Assembly (NCBI RefSeq): GCF_900128955.1
Contig: NZ_FQTY01000002.1
Location: forward strand, 248,001-312,000
Source of the DNA: Tissierella praeacuta DSM 18095
GTDB taxonomy: Bacteria > Bacillota > Clostridia > Tissierellales > Tissierellaceae
Reading direction: 5' to 3'
DNA length: 64,000 nt
Below the pieces are notes generated by a model that saw only the letters and a program-made list of their open reading frames with translations, did no database searches and had not been told where the DNA came from. Positions 1 through 8,486 of this stretch are shown in pieces (positions within the stretch are counted from its first letter, which is position 1; each line of letters begins with the position of its first letter). A program made the translations under genes and the position numbers.

Positions 1-340
1 TAATATTTTGTAAAGACATATTATCAAGTTCAAAAAAAAGTTTTTCCATGGCCTCCTTTTTTTCAAAAAAATTATCTGAAGTCTGTTCTTTAGCCTGGGA
101 GGGATTTTTTAAATGTTCGTTTACAAATAAAAACCGAATATTAGAAGTACCTATAAGATAATCTATAGAAACAGAAAAAAGTTGGGAGATTTTGATAAGA
201 AGTTGAACATCATTTGGAAATCGTGTGCCGTTTTCATAATTACTAACAGATTGTCTACTAATATTTAACTTCTTAGCCAATTCGCCTTGGGTTAGAAAGT
301 TTTCTTCCCTAAGAAGCCTTAACCTCTCGGAAAAAGTCAT
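1..340 (-). CDS. XRE-family helix-turn-helix regulator (partial, 3' end outside window)
   Basis: The reverse strand reads an ATG at 338-340 preceded by AGGTGA, then about 113 residues that run off the left edge without a stop. The first ~65 residues form a Cro/C1-type HTH: SERLRLLREE, then LTQGELAKKLNISRQSVSNYENG, here split as helix 2 (LTQGELAKKL) and the recognition segment SRQSVSNYENG, followed by PNDVQLLIKISQLFSVSIDYLIG. This is the typical DNA-binding domain of small Firmicute repressors. The C-terminal part seen is charged and has no recognised domain. Target genes are unknown; the neighbour is transcribed away from it. Confidence 0.85.
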   Translation of the reverse strand, partial: MTFSERLRLLREENFLTQGELAKKLNISRQSVSNYENGTRFPNDVQLLIKISQLFSVSIDYLIGTSNIRFLFVNEHLKNPSQAKEQTSDNFFEKKEAMEKLFFELDNMSLQNI

Positions 341-749
341 AAAATCACCTCATAAATATGGTAACATAAAAACATTCCTGCTAATAGTAGGACACAAAAA
401 GAGTGATAATGCATACTAATGTCAAATACTGTTGCAAAATGGAATTAATTATGTTAAAATTCAAATAAATAAGATTAAAATCCAAAATATGGTTATAAGA
501 AATTTAAAGTTTTTTAAATTTTAATAATAATGCTATTTAACATTAATATTTACTTACTTTAAGAAAATTATTTTAAAGAATTATTTAATATATACTTGTT
601 AGGTATGATAATTCTATTAATTTTTAGGGTTAGGATTTTAGGACTAATGTGCCAATATACCTATTTAGTTTAATTGTCAGTTATAGTATAATAAAGTATA
701 TAATTGACAAAATTAAAGGGGTTATAGATAGTTAAATTTAGGGGGGAAT
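341..749. other. AT-rich intergenic region, no gene recognised
   Basis: This 409-base gap lies between the divergent XRE regulator and threonine aldolase. It has no open frame with a ribosome site. A TTGACA on the reverse strand (420-425) could be the -35 of the regulator promoter, but no good -10 was seen. A TATAAT at 688-693 could serve the aldolase gene, without a clear -35. No repeats or RNA structure were recognised. Confidence 0.4.
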
Positions 750-1778
750 ATGAAAATGTTTATGAGTGATAATAACTCCGGAGTTCACCCAGATATAATT
801 GAAGCAATAATAAATGTTAATAATGGTCATGATTACTCCTATGGCAATGATATTACAACAAAGAAAGCCATTGAAAAGATTAGAGAATTATTGGGAGTGG
901 AAGCAGATATATACTTTGTAACTACTGGTACAGCTGCAAATGTTATTGGACTTAGTGGATTATTAAAGCCTTATGAAGCAGTGGTATGTGCCAATACTGC
1001 TCATATAAATGTAGATGAATGTGGAGCCCTAGAGAAATTTAGTGGCTCAAAAATATTGCAGATATCAACTGAAAATGGAAAGATATCTAAGGAAGAGGTA
1101 ATAGGTTTTCTTCACCCTTTAGGAGATGAGCATCAATCTCAGCCTAGGATAATTTCCATATCTCAAACTACTGAAACTGGTACCTTGTATTCAATAAAAG
1201 AAATTAAAGATTTAGCTAATTTTGCTCATAAAAATAATATGTTGCTGCATGTAGATGGAGCAAGAATAGCTAATGCAGTTGTAGCCCTAAATACTACCTT
1301 TAAAGAGATGATTACAGATACAGGGGTAGATTTATTGTCCTTTGGAGGAACAAAGAATGGTATGATGATAGGAGAAGCCATAGTTTCATTAAATAAGGAT
1401 TTAAGTAAAGGATTTAAATTTTATAGAAAACAAGGAATGCAGCTATTGTCTAAAATGAGATTTGTATCTGCACAATTTGTCGCTTATTTAAGTAATGAAT
1501 TATGGAAAGAAAATGCATCCAATGCAAATAATATGGGTAAGTATTTTGCAGATAGATTATTAGAAATTCCGGGAGTTACTTTAAAGTCTAAACCAGAGAC
1601 TAATATGCTCTTTGTATATATGAAAAAGGATTTGATAAATTCATTACAAAAAGAATTTGATTTTTACTTAATAGATGAAGAAACAAATTTAATTAGATTG
1701 GTTACATCATTTGATACTAGTAAGGATGATATAGATAATTTTATTGAATTCATAAAAAATATACGAGAAATTGAATAG
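750..1778 (+). CDS. ltaE: low-specificity L-threonine aldolase / beta-eliminating lyase family
   Basis: A fold-type I PLP enzyme of 342 residues that would cleave L-threonine or allo-threonine to glycine and acetaldehyde in the cytoplasm. The N-terminus MSDNNSGVHPDI, the segment HVDGARIANA with the PLP-binding Asp, and SFGGTKNG with the Schiff-base lysine are all visible. Length is normal for the family. The ATG at 750 follows GGGGGG with good spacing; a second in-frame ATG two codons on is possible. It stands alone, about 30 bases before the next gene. In an amino-acid fermenter it could feed glycine to the glycine reductase or cleavage routes, which is inference. Confidence 0.9.
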   Translation: MKMFMSDNNSGVHPDIIEAIINVNNGHDYSYGNDITTKKAIEKIRELLGVEADIYFVTTGTAANVIGLSGLLKPYEAVVCANTAHINVDECGALEKFSGSKILQISTENGKISKEEVIGFLHPLGDEHQSQPRIISISQTTETGTLYSIKEIKDLANFAHKNNMLLHVDGARIANAVVALNTTFKEMITDTGVDLLSFGGTKNGMMIGEAIVSLNKDLSKGFKFYRKQGMQLLSKMRFVSAQFVAYLSNELWKENASNANNMGKYFADRLLEIPGVTLKSKPETNMLFVYMKKDLINSLQKEFDFYLIDEETNLIRLVTSFDTSKDDIDNFIEFIKNIREIE

Positions 1779-1809
1779 ACAGGTCAGCATGAACCAATGA
1801 ATAAGGGGG

Positions 1810-4074
1810 GTGATGATTATTATATTCAGAGCTAAGAAAAATATAAAAGTATTGTTAATGATATTAGCGTTGGTTTTCACTCATATTTTATTTATAAATA
1901 TCAGAAACAGTTATTCTATAGATAATTTAAAAACTATTAAATTTGCAGGAGATTATAATCATCCACCCTATGAATATATTGATGAGAATGGAACTTATAA
2001 GGGATATAATATTGATATAATAAAAGCAATTGCTAATGAAATGGGGTTAGATATTGAAATTATACCAATGGAATGGAATGATGCAATATTAGCCTTAGAT
2101 AATAAAGAGGTTGAAGGTATTATAGGAATATCCCAAAACCAAGAAAGATTATCAAAATATAAATTCACTTCACCAACAATTATTAATGAGCAGGTAATTT
2201 TTGTAGGTAAGGACATTGTACATATAAATGAACTAAATGATTTAAAGGGATTAAAAGTAGCATATCAAAGAAATGATTACAATGAATCTCTGATTTTTAA
2301 AATACCTAATGTTTTACAATTTCCTAAAGGTACTCAGGAGGAAGCATTAATCAGTTTAAAAAATGGAGAAGTAGATGCCGTACTGGGAAATAAATTAGTT
2401 GGAATATATCATTTACAGAAGAATAAGATGACAGAAGCAGTTAAAGTAGTGGGAGAGCCTATTTCTACGGTAAAATATGGGCTAGCTGTTGGTAGAGATA
2501 ATGAAGAACTTTTCAGGGTATTAGAGAAGGGTTTGGAAACTATTAAGAAAAATAAAAGATATGATAGAATTTATAGGAAATGGTTTGGTGAAGATATATC
2601 TTCAATAATGTTATTATATAATATTTATGGGAAGCAAACCATATTTATAGGAGTAGTTGTAGGTTTAATATTTTTATTTTTATATTTTTATAATAAAAAG
2701 CTTCAAAAAGAAGTGCTAAAAAGAACTTGCGAATTAGAGATGGCAAATGAAGAACTCATAATACATCAGAAAGAAATATATAATTTAGCTTATTATGATT
2801 CAGTTACATCTCTTCCTAATAGGATATATTTTATAGAAGAGTTAAACAATGTATTTGAAACAATCCATAAAAAAAAGAACTTATTTGCAGTATTACTCTT
2901 GGACTTAGATAAATTTAAACATATTAATGATACACTAGGACACAATATTGGAGATCATGTATTAAAGCTTTTGGGAACAAGGCTTTGTAATCTAGTAAAA
3001 GAAGAGGATATAGTAGCTAGAATAGGTGGGGATGAGTATTTCATACTTATGAAGAATCTTAATAAGGATGATGATGTAATAAATATGGTTGATGCTATAA
3101 TAAAGGATTTTAAAAAGCCATATAGAATTAAGGATTATGAGCTATATTTAACTACAAGTATTGGCATAGCATTATATCCTGATGGAGGATTAGACTCTGA
3201 ATCTATGATTAAAAATGCTGATCTTGCCTTATATAAGGCTAAAGAATTAGGAGGAAACTCTTATTATTTTTATGGGAAGGAAATTCAATCTAAGGGTCTT
3301 GAGAGAATGATGCTCTTAAATCAGTTAAGGCAGGCTGTGGAAAATAACCAATTAGTATTACATTATCAACCTCAAATAGACATAGCAACAGGTGAAATTA
3401 CAGGATTAGAAGCTTTAGTAAGATGGAATCATCCAGATAAGGGGTTATTATATCCAGATAAATTTATTCCATTAGCAGAAGAAACGGGATTGATAATTCA
3501 AATAGGAGGATGGATATTAAAGGAGGCCTTAAATCAAGGAAAGGAATGGATTGATTTAGGTTATGATATAATGGTATCTGTGAATATTTCAGCTAAGCAG
3601 TTTCAACGTAAGGAATTTATTGATGAATTAATAAAAATATTAAAGGAAACGGGATTAAACCCTAAAAATCTAACATTAGAGATAACAGAAACTACTGCTA
3701 TATCAGATATTTCTTATACTTCGAAAGTGTTAGATACCTTAAAAGCCCTTGGTATAGCAGTTGCTATAGATGATTTTGGCACAGGTTATTCTAGTCTCAA
3801 TTATTTAAACCAAATGAGTGTATCCGAGCTTAAAATAGATAGGTCATTTATTTGGGATATTGAAAAAAATGAAAAAAACAAGATGATTTCAAATACTATA
3901 ATAGTTTTAGCAAAACAATTAGGATTAAAGGTAACTGCTGAAGGAGTAGAGAATACAGAGCAACTTCATATATTAAAAGAAATGAAATGTGATACAGCAC
4001 AGGGATATTATTTTAGCAAGCCAGTATCAAAGGAGAAAATATATAAAATGATAAATGAAAAAAGCCCTATATAG
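1810..4074 (+). CDS. membrane-bound SBP-GGDEF-EAL cyclic-di-GMP signalling protein
   Basis: A 754-residue sensor. An N-terminal membrane anchor (~15-35) is followed by a periplasmic solute-binding domain of the SBP_bac_3 type (~40-262, with PPYEYIDENGTYKGYNIDII), a membrane helix (~273-293), a GGDEF domain with motif ARIGGDEY near residue 407, and an EAL domain from ~510 with EALVRWNHP, LEITET, DDFGTGYSSL and TAEGVE. All EAL signature segments are present, so phosphodiesterase activity is plausible. The GGDEF motif ends in Y rather than F and no RxxD I-site precedes it. The ligand is probably a small amino acid or amine. The start is GTG 1810 or ATG 1813; both lie very close to the GGGGGG ribosome site, so the exact start is unsure. 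Confidence 0.92.
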   Translation: MMIIIFRAKKNIKVLLMILALVFTHILFINIRNSYSIDNLKTIKFAGDYNHPPYEYIDENGTYKGYNIDIIKAIANEMGLDIEIIPMEWNDAILALDNKEVEGIIGISQNQERLSKYKFTSPTIINEQVIFVGKDIVHINELNDLKGLKVAYQRNDYNESLIFKIPNVLQFPKGTQEEALISLKNGEVDAVLGNKLVGIYHLQKNKMTEAVKVVGEPISTVKYGLAVGRDNEELFRVLEKGLETIKKNKRYDRIYRKWFGEDISSIMLLYNIYGKQTIFIGVVVGLIFLFLYFYNKKLQKEVLKRTCELEMANEELIIHQKEIYNLAYYDSVTSLPNRIYFIEELNNVFETIHKKKNLFAVLLLDLDKFKHINDTLGHNIGDHVLKLLGTRLCNLVKEEDIVARIGGDEYFILMKNLNKDDDVINMVDAIIKDFKKPYRIKDYELYLTTSIGIALYPDGGLDSESMIKNADLALYKAKELGGNSYYFYGKEIQSKGLERMMLLNQLRQAVENNQLVLHYQPQIDIATGEITGLEALVRWNHPDKGLLYPDKFIPLAEETGLIIQIGGWILKEALNQGKEWIDLGYDIMVSVNISAKQFQRKEFIDELIKILKETGLNPKNLTLEITETTAISDISYTSKVLDTLKALGIAVAIDDFGTGYSSLNYLNQMSVSELKIDRSFIWDIEKNEKNKMISNTIIVLAKQLGLKVTAEGVENTEQLHILKEMKCDTAQGYYFSKPVSKEKIYKMINEKSPI

Positions 4075-4083
4075 GGCTTTTAT
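4059..4083. terminator. bidirectional terminator between convergent genes
   Basis: AAAAGCCC-TATA-GGGCTTTT forms a short GC hairpin with A and T tracts on the two sides. It overlaps the stop codons of the GGDEF/EAL gene and of the convergent lipoprotein gene, so it can serve both strands. Confidence 0.85.
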
Positions 4084-4832
4084 TTATATCCTAGAGGTGC
4101 TTGATGGAACATATTCACATCACCGTGGGTAGTAAAGCTTATTCTACTAATAAAACTATTTGAATTCTTATCAAATCTATATTCTGTAAGTTTTAGATTA
4201 GCTGTACCCGATTGAATTGTAGTTATTACAAAGTTTTTATCTTCAAAATATGCATAAAAACTAATTCCTCCTAATTGTACATAGTCCTCAAAGAGTACAT
4301 AGTCCTTATCTGTATCTTTCACCACTAAAATCCAGTTTTGACCATCATCCCATGCAATTTCCCCTTTATATCTTTCAGCAACTGTATATAATTCGATAGA
4401 TTCTTCTGTTCCATCCTCATCAAAGTCAACATTCATAGAATCAAGTAAAGTTAAATCGCTATAATCGACTTTATCAGTAGGCTCAATGGTAATATTTTCT
4501 GATTCCATATAATTTGAAACAACATGTCCTATAAAGGGTTTAACATCTATTGATTTCACTATATTATCTTGATTAAATGCTACCATATAATATTCATTTA
4601 TGGTTAAGCTAGATACAAGGTTTTTATCAACTACTTCTAATTTTAAACTATCTTCATTTGTTGTAATAGTAATATAGTTTTTCCCATTTTCAGTATTTAT
4701 TTCACTTAAGTAGCCTGAATCTATAGACAGCTTATCTTCTGCCGAATTTTCCTTGGGAGTACAGCCAAAGGGTATACTTATTACTATTATAAATACTGAG
4801 ATTAATAGAGATTTTTTAATGAGATTTCTCAT
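4080..4832 (-). CDS. hypothetical lipoprotein with an acidic DxDxDG-like segment
   Basis: A 250-residue exported protein with a basic N-terminus, hydrophobic core and lipobox ending FGC (Cys24), so likely lipid-anchored on the outer face of the membrane. The mature part is mostly beta-type sequence. Around residues 130-145 it has DFDEDGTEESIELY, resembling the calcium-binding DxDxDG loops of VCBS/FG-GAP repeats. No family is recognised with confidence. Its ATG at 4830-4832 follows a GGATGG-like ribosome site on the reverse strand. It is convergent with the signalling gene and divergent from the metal operon. Confidence 0.8.
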   Translation of the reverse strand: MRNLIKKSLLISVFIIVISIPFGCTPKENSAEDKLSIDSGYLSEINTENGKNYITITTNEDSLKLEVVDKNLVSSLTINEYYMVAFNQDNIVKSIDVKPFIGHVVSNYMESENITIEPTDKVDYSDLTLLDSMNVDFDEDGTEESIELYTVAERYKGEIAWDDGQNWILVVKDTDKDYVLFEDYVQLGGISFYAYFEDKNFVITTIQSGTANLKLTEYRFDKNSNSFISRISFTTHGDVNMFHQAPLGYK

Positions 4833-5015
4833 ATTATCACCATCCTTTTCTATTAATAAGGTAACATAATTCTAATTTCTTTACAAGGAATATAGAATTA
4901 CAAATTGATTACAATAATAAATAATAGTTTCACGTAATCTAATTAATAATATTAAAATAGGGTATTAATAAAAATAAATCTAATTGTCCTCAAAAATTGA
5001 AATATATTATTAAAT

Positions 5016-5045
5016 TTTGACTTAGGTCAAAGTAAATAATATAAA
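5016..5045 (+). promoter_or_regulatory. promoter with FNR-type palindrome on its -35
   Basis: TTTGAC-TTAG-GTCAAA (5016-5031) has perfect 6-bp arms with the N4 spacing of FNR-family sites. TTGACT (5017-5022) also reads as a -35, followed after 17 bases by TATAAA (5040-5045). The palindrome therefore covers the -35 element. The operon it drives ends in a Crp/Fnr regulator, so autoregulation is likely. The fit of site to regulator is inferred. Confidence 0.7.
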
Positions 5046-5091
5046 TTTTATTTACAATAAGATTACAAATAATAACATAGGAGGTAATGAA

Positions 5092-5307
5092 ATGATAACA
5101 AAAACTTATCAATTAGAAACATTAACTTGTCCAAATTGCGTGGCTAAGATTGAAGGAATGATGAAGAAAACCAAAGGTATATCTGAAGGAGAAGTATTAT
5201 TTAATACTTCTAGAGTAAGGATAAATTTTGATGAAGATATATTGAGTTCAGAAGACATAATTGCAAAAATTGAAAAATTGGGTTTTGATGTTCTATGTGA
5301 AAAATAA
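5092..5307 (+). CDS. heavy-metal-associated (HMA) domain protein, free-standing chaperone
   Basis: 71 residues, a single ferredoxin-like HMA domain with the metal-binding CPNC motif near residue 14 (TLTCPNCVAKIEGMM). Such proteins hand soft or divalent metals to P1B ATPases. The ATG follows GGAGGT with good spacing. The next gene encodes a P1B ATPase lacking its own N-terminal HMA domain, so the two likely act as a split version of the usual fused pump. Confidence 0.9.
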   Translation: MITKTYQLETLTCPNCVAKIEGMMKKTKGISEGEVLFNTSRVRINFDEDILSSEDIIAKIEKLGFDVLCEK

Positions 5308-5336
5308 CAAATAAATTTGAGAGGAAGAGTATTAAG

Positions 5337-7205
5337 GTGAAACTAAGAAAGACTCAGAGAGTTTGGATCTCAGGTATATTAGTAGTAATAGGGTTTATAC
5401 TTAAAAATACTATAGGGCAACAAACCATAACATCAGCAGTCATGATTATTGCAGCCATAATTGCAGGTACTCCCATAATTAAAAATGCCATATCTGCTGC
5501 AAGATACTGGATAATAGGAATAGATGCCTTAGTATCCATAGCAGTTATAGGTGCAATATTTATAGGAGAATATTGGGAAGCAGCAGCCGTTACATTTTTA
5601 TTTATGCTAGGTGATTATTTAGAATCTAGAACTATAGAAAAGACAAGATCTTCAATTAAGGCCTTATTGGACTTAGCTCCAGATACAGCTAGGGTCATAA
5701 GAGATGGAGTAGAAAAATTAGTATTACCTGATGAAGTAATTAAAGGAGAAAAGATAATTGTAAAACCTGGAGAGAAAATTTCAGTAGATGGTATTGTTAT
5801 AGAAGGCTCTTCCTATGTAAATCAATCAGCTATAACAGGAGAGTCAATACCTATCAATAGGAATATTAATGATAATGTTTTTTCAGGAACAATAATAGAA
5901 TCAGGTTATTTGATAATAGAAGCAACTAGAGTAGGTGACGATACGACCTTTGCCAGAATACTTCAAATGGTAGAAGAAGCACAGGATAAAAAAGCAAAGA
6001 CTCAAAAATTTCTTGAGAGATTTTCAAGATACTATACTCCAGCAATAATTGTATTAGCCATAGGATTTTATTTATTTACAAAAGATTTAGTATTAGCTCT
6101 TACTTTACTGGTCATTGCCTGTCCGGGAGCCTTAGTTATTTCAACTCCTGTATCTATTGTAGCAGGCATAGGAAATGGGGCTAAGCATGGAGTCCTTATT
6201 AAAGGTGGAGAAATAATGGAGAACTTGGGGAAAATTAAGGTCTTAGCCTTTGATAAAACAGGAACATTGACTATTGGAAAACCAATGGTAACATATATAA
6301 AGACCTATAATATAAATGAAAGAGATCTTCTAAAAATAGCTGCAATAGGGGAAGCATATTCAGAGCATCCATTAGCAAAAGCAATTGTTGCTAGGGCAGA
6401 AAAAGATTTAGGAAGGATTAAAGATATTCCTGAAGAATCGGAGATAGTAACTGGACAAGGAATTAAGACTAAAATAGAAGGTAGAACGATTTTAATAGGA
6501 AATAGAAAACTATTTTTAGAAAATAAGGTGAATATTAGCGAAGATATAGAAATGTATTTACAATCAGAAGAGGACAAAGGACAGACGGCTATAATAATTG
6601 GAGATAAAGAAAGAATATTAGGGGTTATATCCATTGCTGATATTGTAAGAGAAGATGCTAAAAATCTAATATCCAATTTAAAAAAATTAGGTGTAGACAA
6701 AATAGTAATGCTTACTGGTGATAATAATAGGGCTGCTAAGGCAATAGCTACAGAAGTAGGATTGGATGATTTCTATGCTGAACTTCTTCCTGAAGATAAG
6801 GTTAGGGTGTTGAAGGAATTGCAAGAAGAATATGGAGTAGCAGCTATGGTAGGAGATGGAGTAAATGATGCACCAGCCTTAGCTTCTGCAGATTTGGGGA
6901 TTGCCATAGGTGGAGCAGGGACAGATGTAGCTATGGAAACAGCAGATGTAGTGTTAATGTCTGATGAGATAAAGAAATTGTCCCATGCCATAGGATTAAG
7001 TCGTGCCACAGTAAATAATATGAAACAAAATATTTATTTTGCCATAGGTGTAGCAGTATTGCTATTAGCAGGAGTATTGATTAAAACAGTTAATTTATCT
7101 TTTGGAATGTTAATACATGAATTATCTGTTCTATTGGTTGTAATTAATGCAGTTAGACTTTTAGGTTATGGAGATAGGGGTAAATCAAAGAAGATGGTTG
7201 CTTGA
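5337..7205 (+). CDS. heavy-metal-translocating P1B-type ATPase with CPG motif
   Basis: A 622-residue metal efflux pump. It has N-terminal membrane helices, an actuator with AITGES, the membrane metal site CPG near residue 262 (VIACPGALVIST), the phosphorylation motif DKTGT at residue ~306, the P1B marker SEHPLAKAIV and the hinge GDGVNDAPAL, then two final helices. It resembles the Zn/Cd/Pb group, but most members of that group have CPC; here the second Cys is Gly, so the metal is uncertain. There is no N-terminal HMA domain; one is encoded just upstream. The start is GTG after GAGGAAGAG. It lies in an operon between the HMA gene and the Crp/Fnr gene. Confidence 0.93.
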   Translation: MKLRKTQRVWISGILVVIGFILKNTIGQQTITSAVMIIAAIIAGTPIIKNAISAARYWIIGIDALVSIAVIGAIFIGEYWEAAAVTFLFMLGDYLESRTIEKTRSSIKALLDLAPDTARVIRDGVEKLVLPDEVIKGEKIIVKPGEKISVDGIVIEGSSYVNQSAITGESIPINRNINDNVFSGTIIESGYLIIEATRVGDDTTFARILQMVEEAQDKKAKTQKFLERFSRYYTPAIIVLAIGFYLFTKDLVLALTLLVIACPGALVISTPVSIVAGIGNGAKHGVLIKGGEIMENLGKIKVLAFDKTGTLTIGKPMVTYIKTYNINERDLLKIAAIGEAYSEHPLAKAIVARAEKDLGRIKDIPEESEIVTGQGIKTKIEGRTILIGNRKLFLENKVNISEDIEMYLQSEEDKGQTAIIIGDKERILGVISIADIVREDAKNLISNLKKLGVDKIVMLTGDNNRAAKAIATEVGLDDFYAELLPEDKVRVLKELQEEYGVAAMVGDGVNDAPALASADLGIAIGGAGTDVAMETADVVLMSDEIKKLSHAIGLSRATVNNMKQNIYFAIGVAVLLLAGVLIKTVNLSFGMLIHELSVLLVVINAVRLLGYGDRGKSKKMVA

Positions 7206-7217
7206 GGAGATGGTTAA

Positions 7218-7868
7218 ATGGATTGTAACTGTTTTAATAGAGAAGGAAAAGGTTGTATAGAGATAGTTCCAATCTTTAGTAATCTAAGTTATGAAGAAAT
7301 GATGGAAGTAGCTAAAGTAACAAGAGAGAAAATTTTTGAAAAAGGTGAAAAGCTTTATGTAATCCACTCTGGAAAAGTAAAAATAACTAGATTTACGGAT
7401 ACTGGTAAAGAACAAGTAATCAGAGTATTAGGAACTGGAGATTTTATGGGGGAACTGTCCCTCTTTAGTCCATTACCATTGACTGATAATGGAGAAGCAT
7501 TATCTAGAACAATAGCGTGTATAATAGATGGGAAGAAGTTAAAGGATTTAATGAAAAAATATCCAGTCATAGCATTCAAGATAATGGAGGAGTTAAGTCA
7601 ACGACTTGAGAAGGCGGAGAATTTAATTGAGAATATAAGTTTATATGGGGTAGAAAGAAGATTGGCTCTCACATTGATTAATATGGCAAATGAAAAGAGA
7701 GAGGTAAATTTAAGAATGAGTAAAAAAGACTTTTCATCTCATTTAGGAATGAGCCAAGAAACTTTAAGTAGAAAGCTAACATCATTTCAAAATATGGGAA
7801 TTATAAAGTTAATAGGTCATAGAAGAATAATTTTATTGGATATAGAAGCTTTAAGAGAGATAGGATAA
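7218..7868 (+). CDS. Crp/Fnr-family transcriptional regulator with N-terminal cysteines
   Basis: 216 residues: a cNMP-type effector domain (~15-125), dimer helix (~125-150) and a winged HTH (~165-210). The N-terminus carries CNC plus a later Cys, as in Firmicute FLP/FNR-like proteins whose cysteines sense redox or metal. The recognition helix SQETLSRKL has the E-x-x-S-R pattern by which FNR reads TTGA half-sites; a TTTGAC-N4-GTCAAA site lies at the operon promoter. The effector domain runs KGE straight into KLYVIHSGKV, about ten residues shorter than usual at the first beta-roll turn. The ATG follows GAGGAG 12 bases after the ATPase stop. Confidence 0.9.
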   Translation: MDCNCFNREGKGCIEIVPIFSNLSYEEMMEVAKVTREKIFEKGEKLYVIHSGKVKITRFTDTGKEQVIRVLGTGDFMGELSLFSPLPLTDNGEALSRTIACIIDGKKLKDLMKKYPVIAFKIMEELSQRLEKAENLIENISLYGVERRLALTLINMANEKREVNLRMSKKDFSSHLGMSQETLSRKLTSFQNMGIIKLIGHRRIILLDIEALREIG

Positions 7869-7911
7869 GATAAGGTTCCCCTCCAATCTTAATTTAATTA
7901 ATAACCTATAA

Positions 7912-8202
7912 CTATAAATATTTCTTTTCTAATATCTCTAACAAATTAATATATTTTTCTTGAATACCAGTATCCGTAGCTAATTCTTCTGCTTTTTTAC
8001 ATTTATCCTCAAGGAAGGATTTACTATTATTGCTTAACATGTTTCCAGCAAATTTATATAGGGGAGTATTTTCTTCTTTACCATAATGATGTTTATCAGC
8101 ATAATTTCTTACGAAATCAATGACTATATGAAAATCAGTTATATCATATTTGGGATTAGTCATAAGATTATAGCAAAGTTTCCTAATTACCCTTATTTCC
8201 AT
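7912..8202 (-). pseudogene. hemerythrin-like protein remnant (5' truncated, internal deletion)
   Basis: The 96-residue frame starts in the middle of a bacterial hemerythrin-type domain. IRKLCYNLMTNPKYD and DFVRNYADKHHYGKEE match the middle of the four-helix bundle, but the usual N-terminal helix with its first His is missing. After GKEE the sequence jumps to NTPLYKFAGNMLS, which in intact relatives lies some 70-80 residues later. The C-terminus KYINLLEILEKKYL looks normal. No ribosome site precedes the ATG. Most likely a decaying gene with an in-frame internal deletion; a shortened functional protein cannot be excluded. Confidence 0.65.
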
Positions 8203-8323
8203 AAAAAAATAACAAGTTAATAATAGTTTATAATGGAAAGGGGTAAGTATAATTTAAGATTAAATAAAAAGCTAATTAAGCAGAGAAATTATAGTATATA
8301 ATTTGGAATGCAGTTTTATAAAT

Positions 8324-8348
8324 ATATTCCGGAAAGACGGAAAATAAG
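8324..8348. promoter_or_regulatory. candidate enhancer (UAS) element for the lysA sigma-54 promoter
   Basis: ATATTCCGGAAAGACGGAAA contains the palindrome TTCCGGAA plus a further GGAAA half-site. Read on the reverse strand it gives TTTTCCGTCTTTCCGGAATA, closely matching the elements before spmA-like (12606) and oppA (16182). It lies about 80-100 bases upstream of the -24 box, a usual distance for a sigma-54 activator site. Confidence 0.6.
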
Positions 8349-8423
8349 ATAGAAAACAGGAAAAAGGATTAATGAATTTAAAATATGTCAAGCTAAATAG
8401 TAGCAATAAGCTATTTATTTACT

Positions 8424-8439
8424 TGGCATATTTTTTGCT
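8424..8439 (+). promoter_or_regulatory. sigma-54 promoter for lysA-dppA
   Basis: TGGCATATTTTTTGCT matches TGGCAC-N5-TTGCW with GG at 8425-8426 and GC at 8437-8438, exactly ten bases between. It lies 50 bases before the lysA start. It also forms the right arm of an imperfect inverted repeat (8380-8392 with 8422-8434), which might influence promoter access or form an RNA hairpin in read-through transcripts. Confidence 0.75.
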
Positions 8440-8486
8440 TATAAATAAGTAATTATATATATTATTTGTAGAGGAGCTGTTATTAA

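Noticed and set aside
8380-8438. Hairpin plus T-run upstream of lysA as an attenuator or terminator
   Set aside because: The right arm and T-run coincide with an exact sigma-54 promoter, which explains the sequence better. A role in read-through RNA remains possible but is not supported.
8203-8486. Lysine riboswitch before lysA
   Set aside because: The conserved lysine-riboswitch core was not seen; the region instead holds the TTCC element and -24/-12 promoter.
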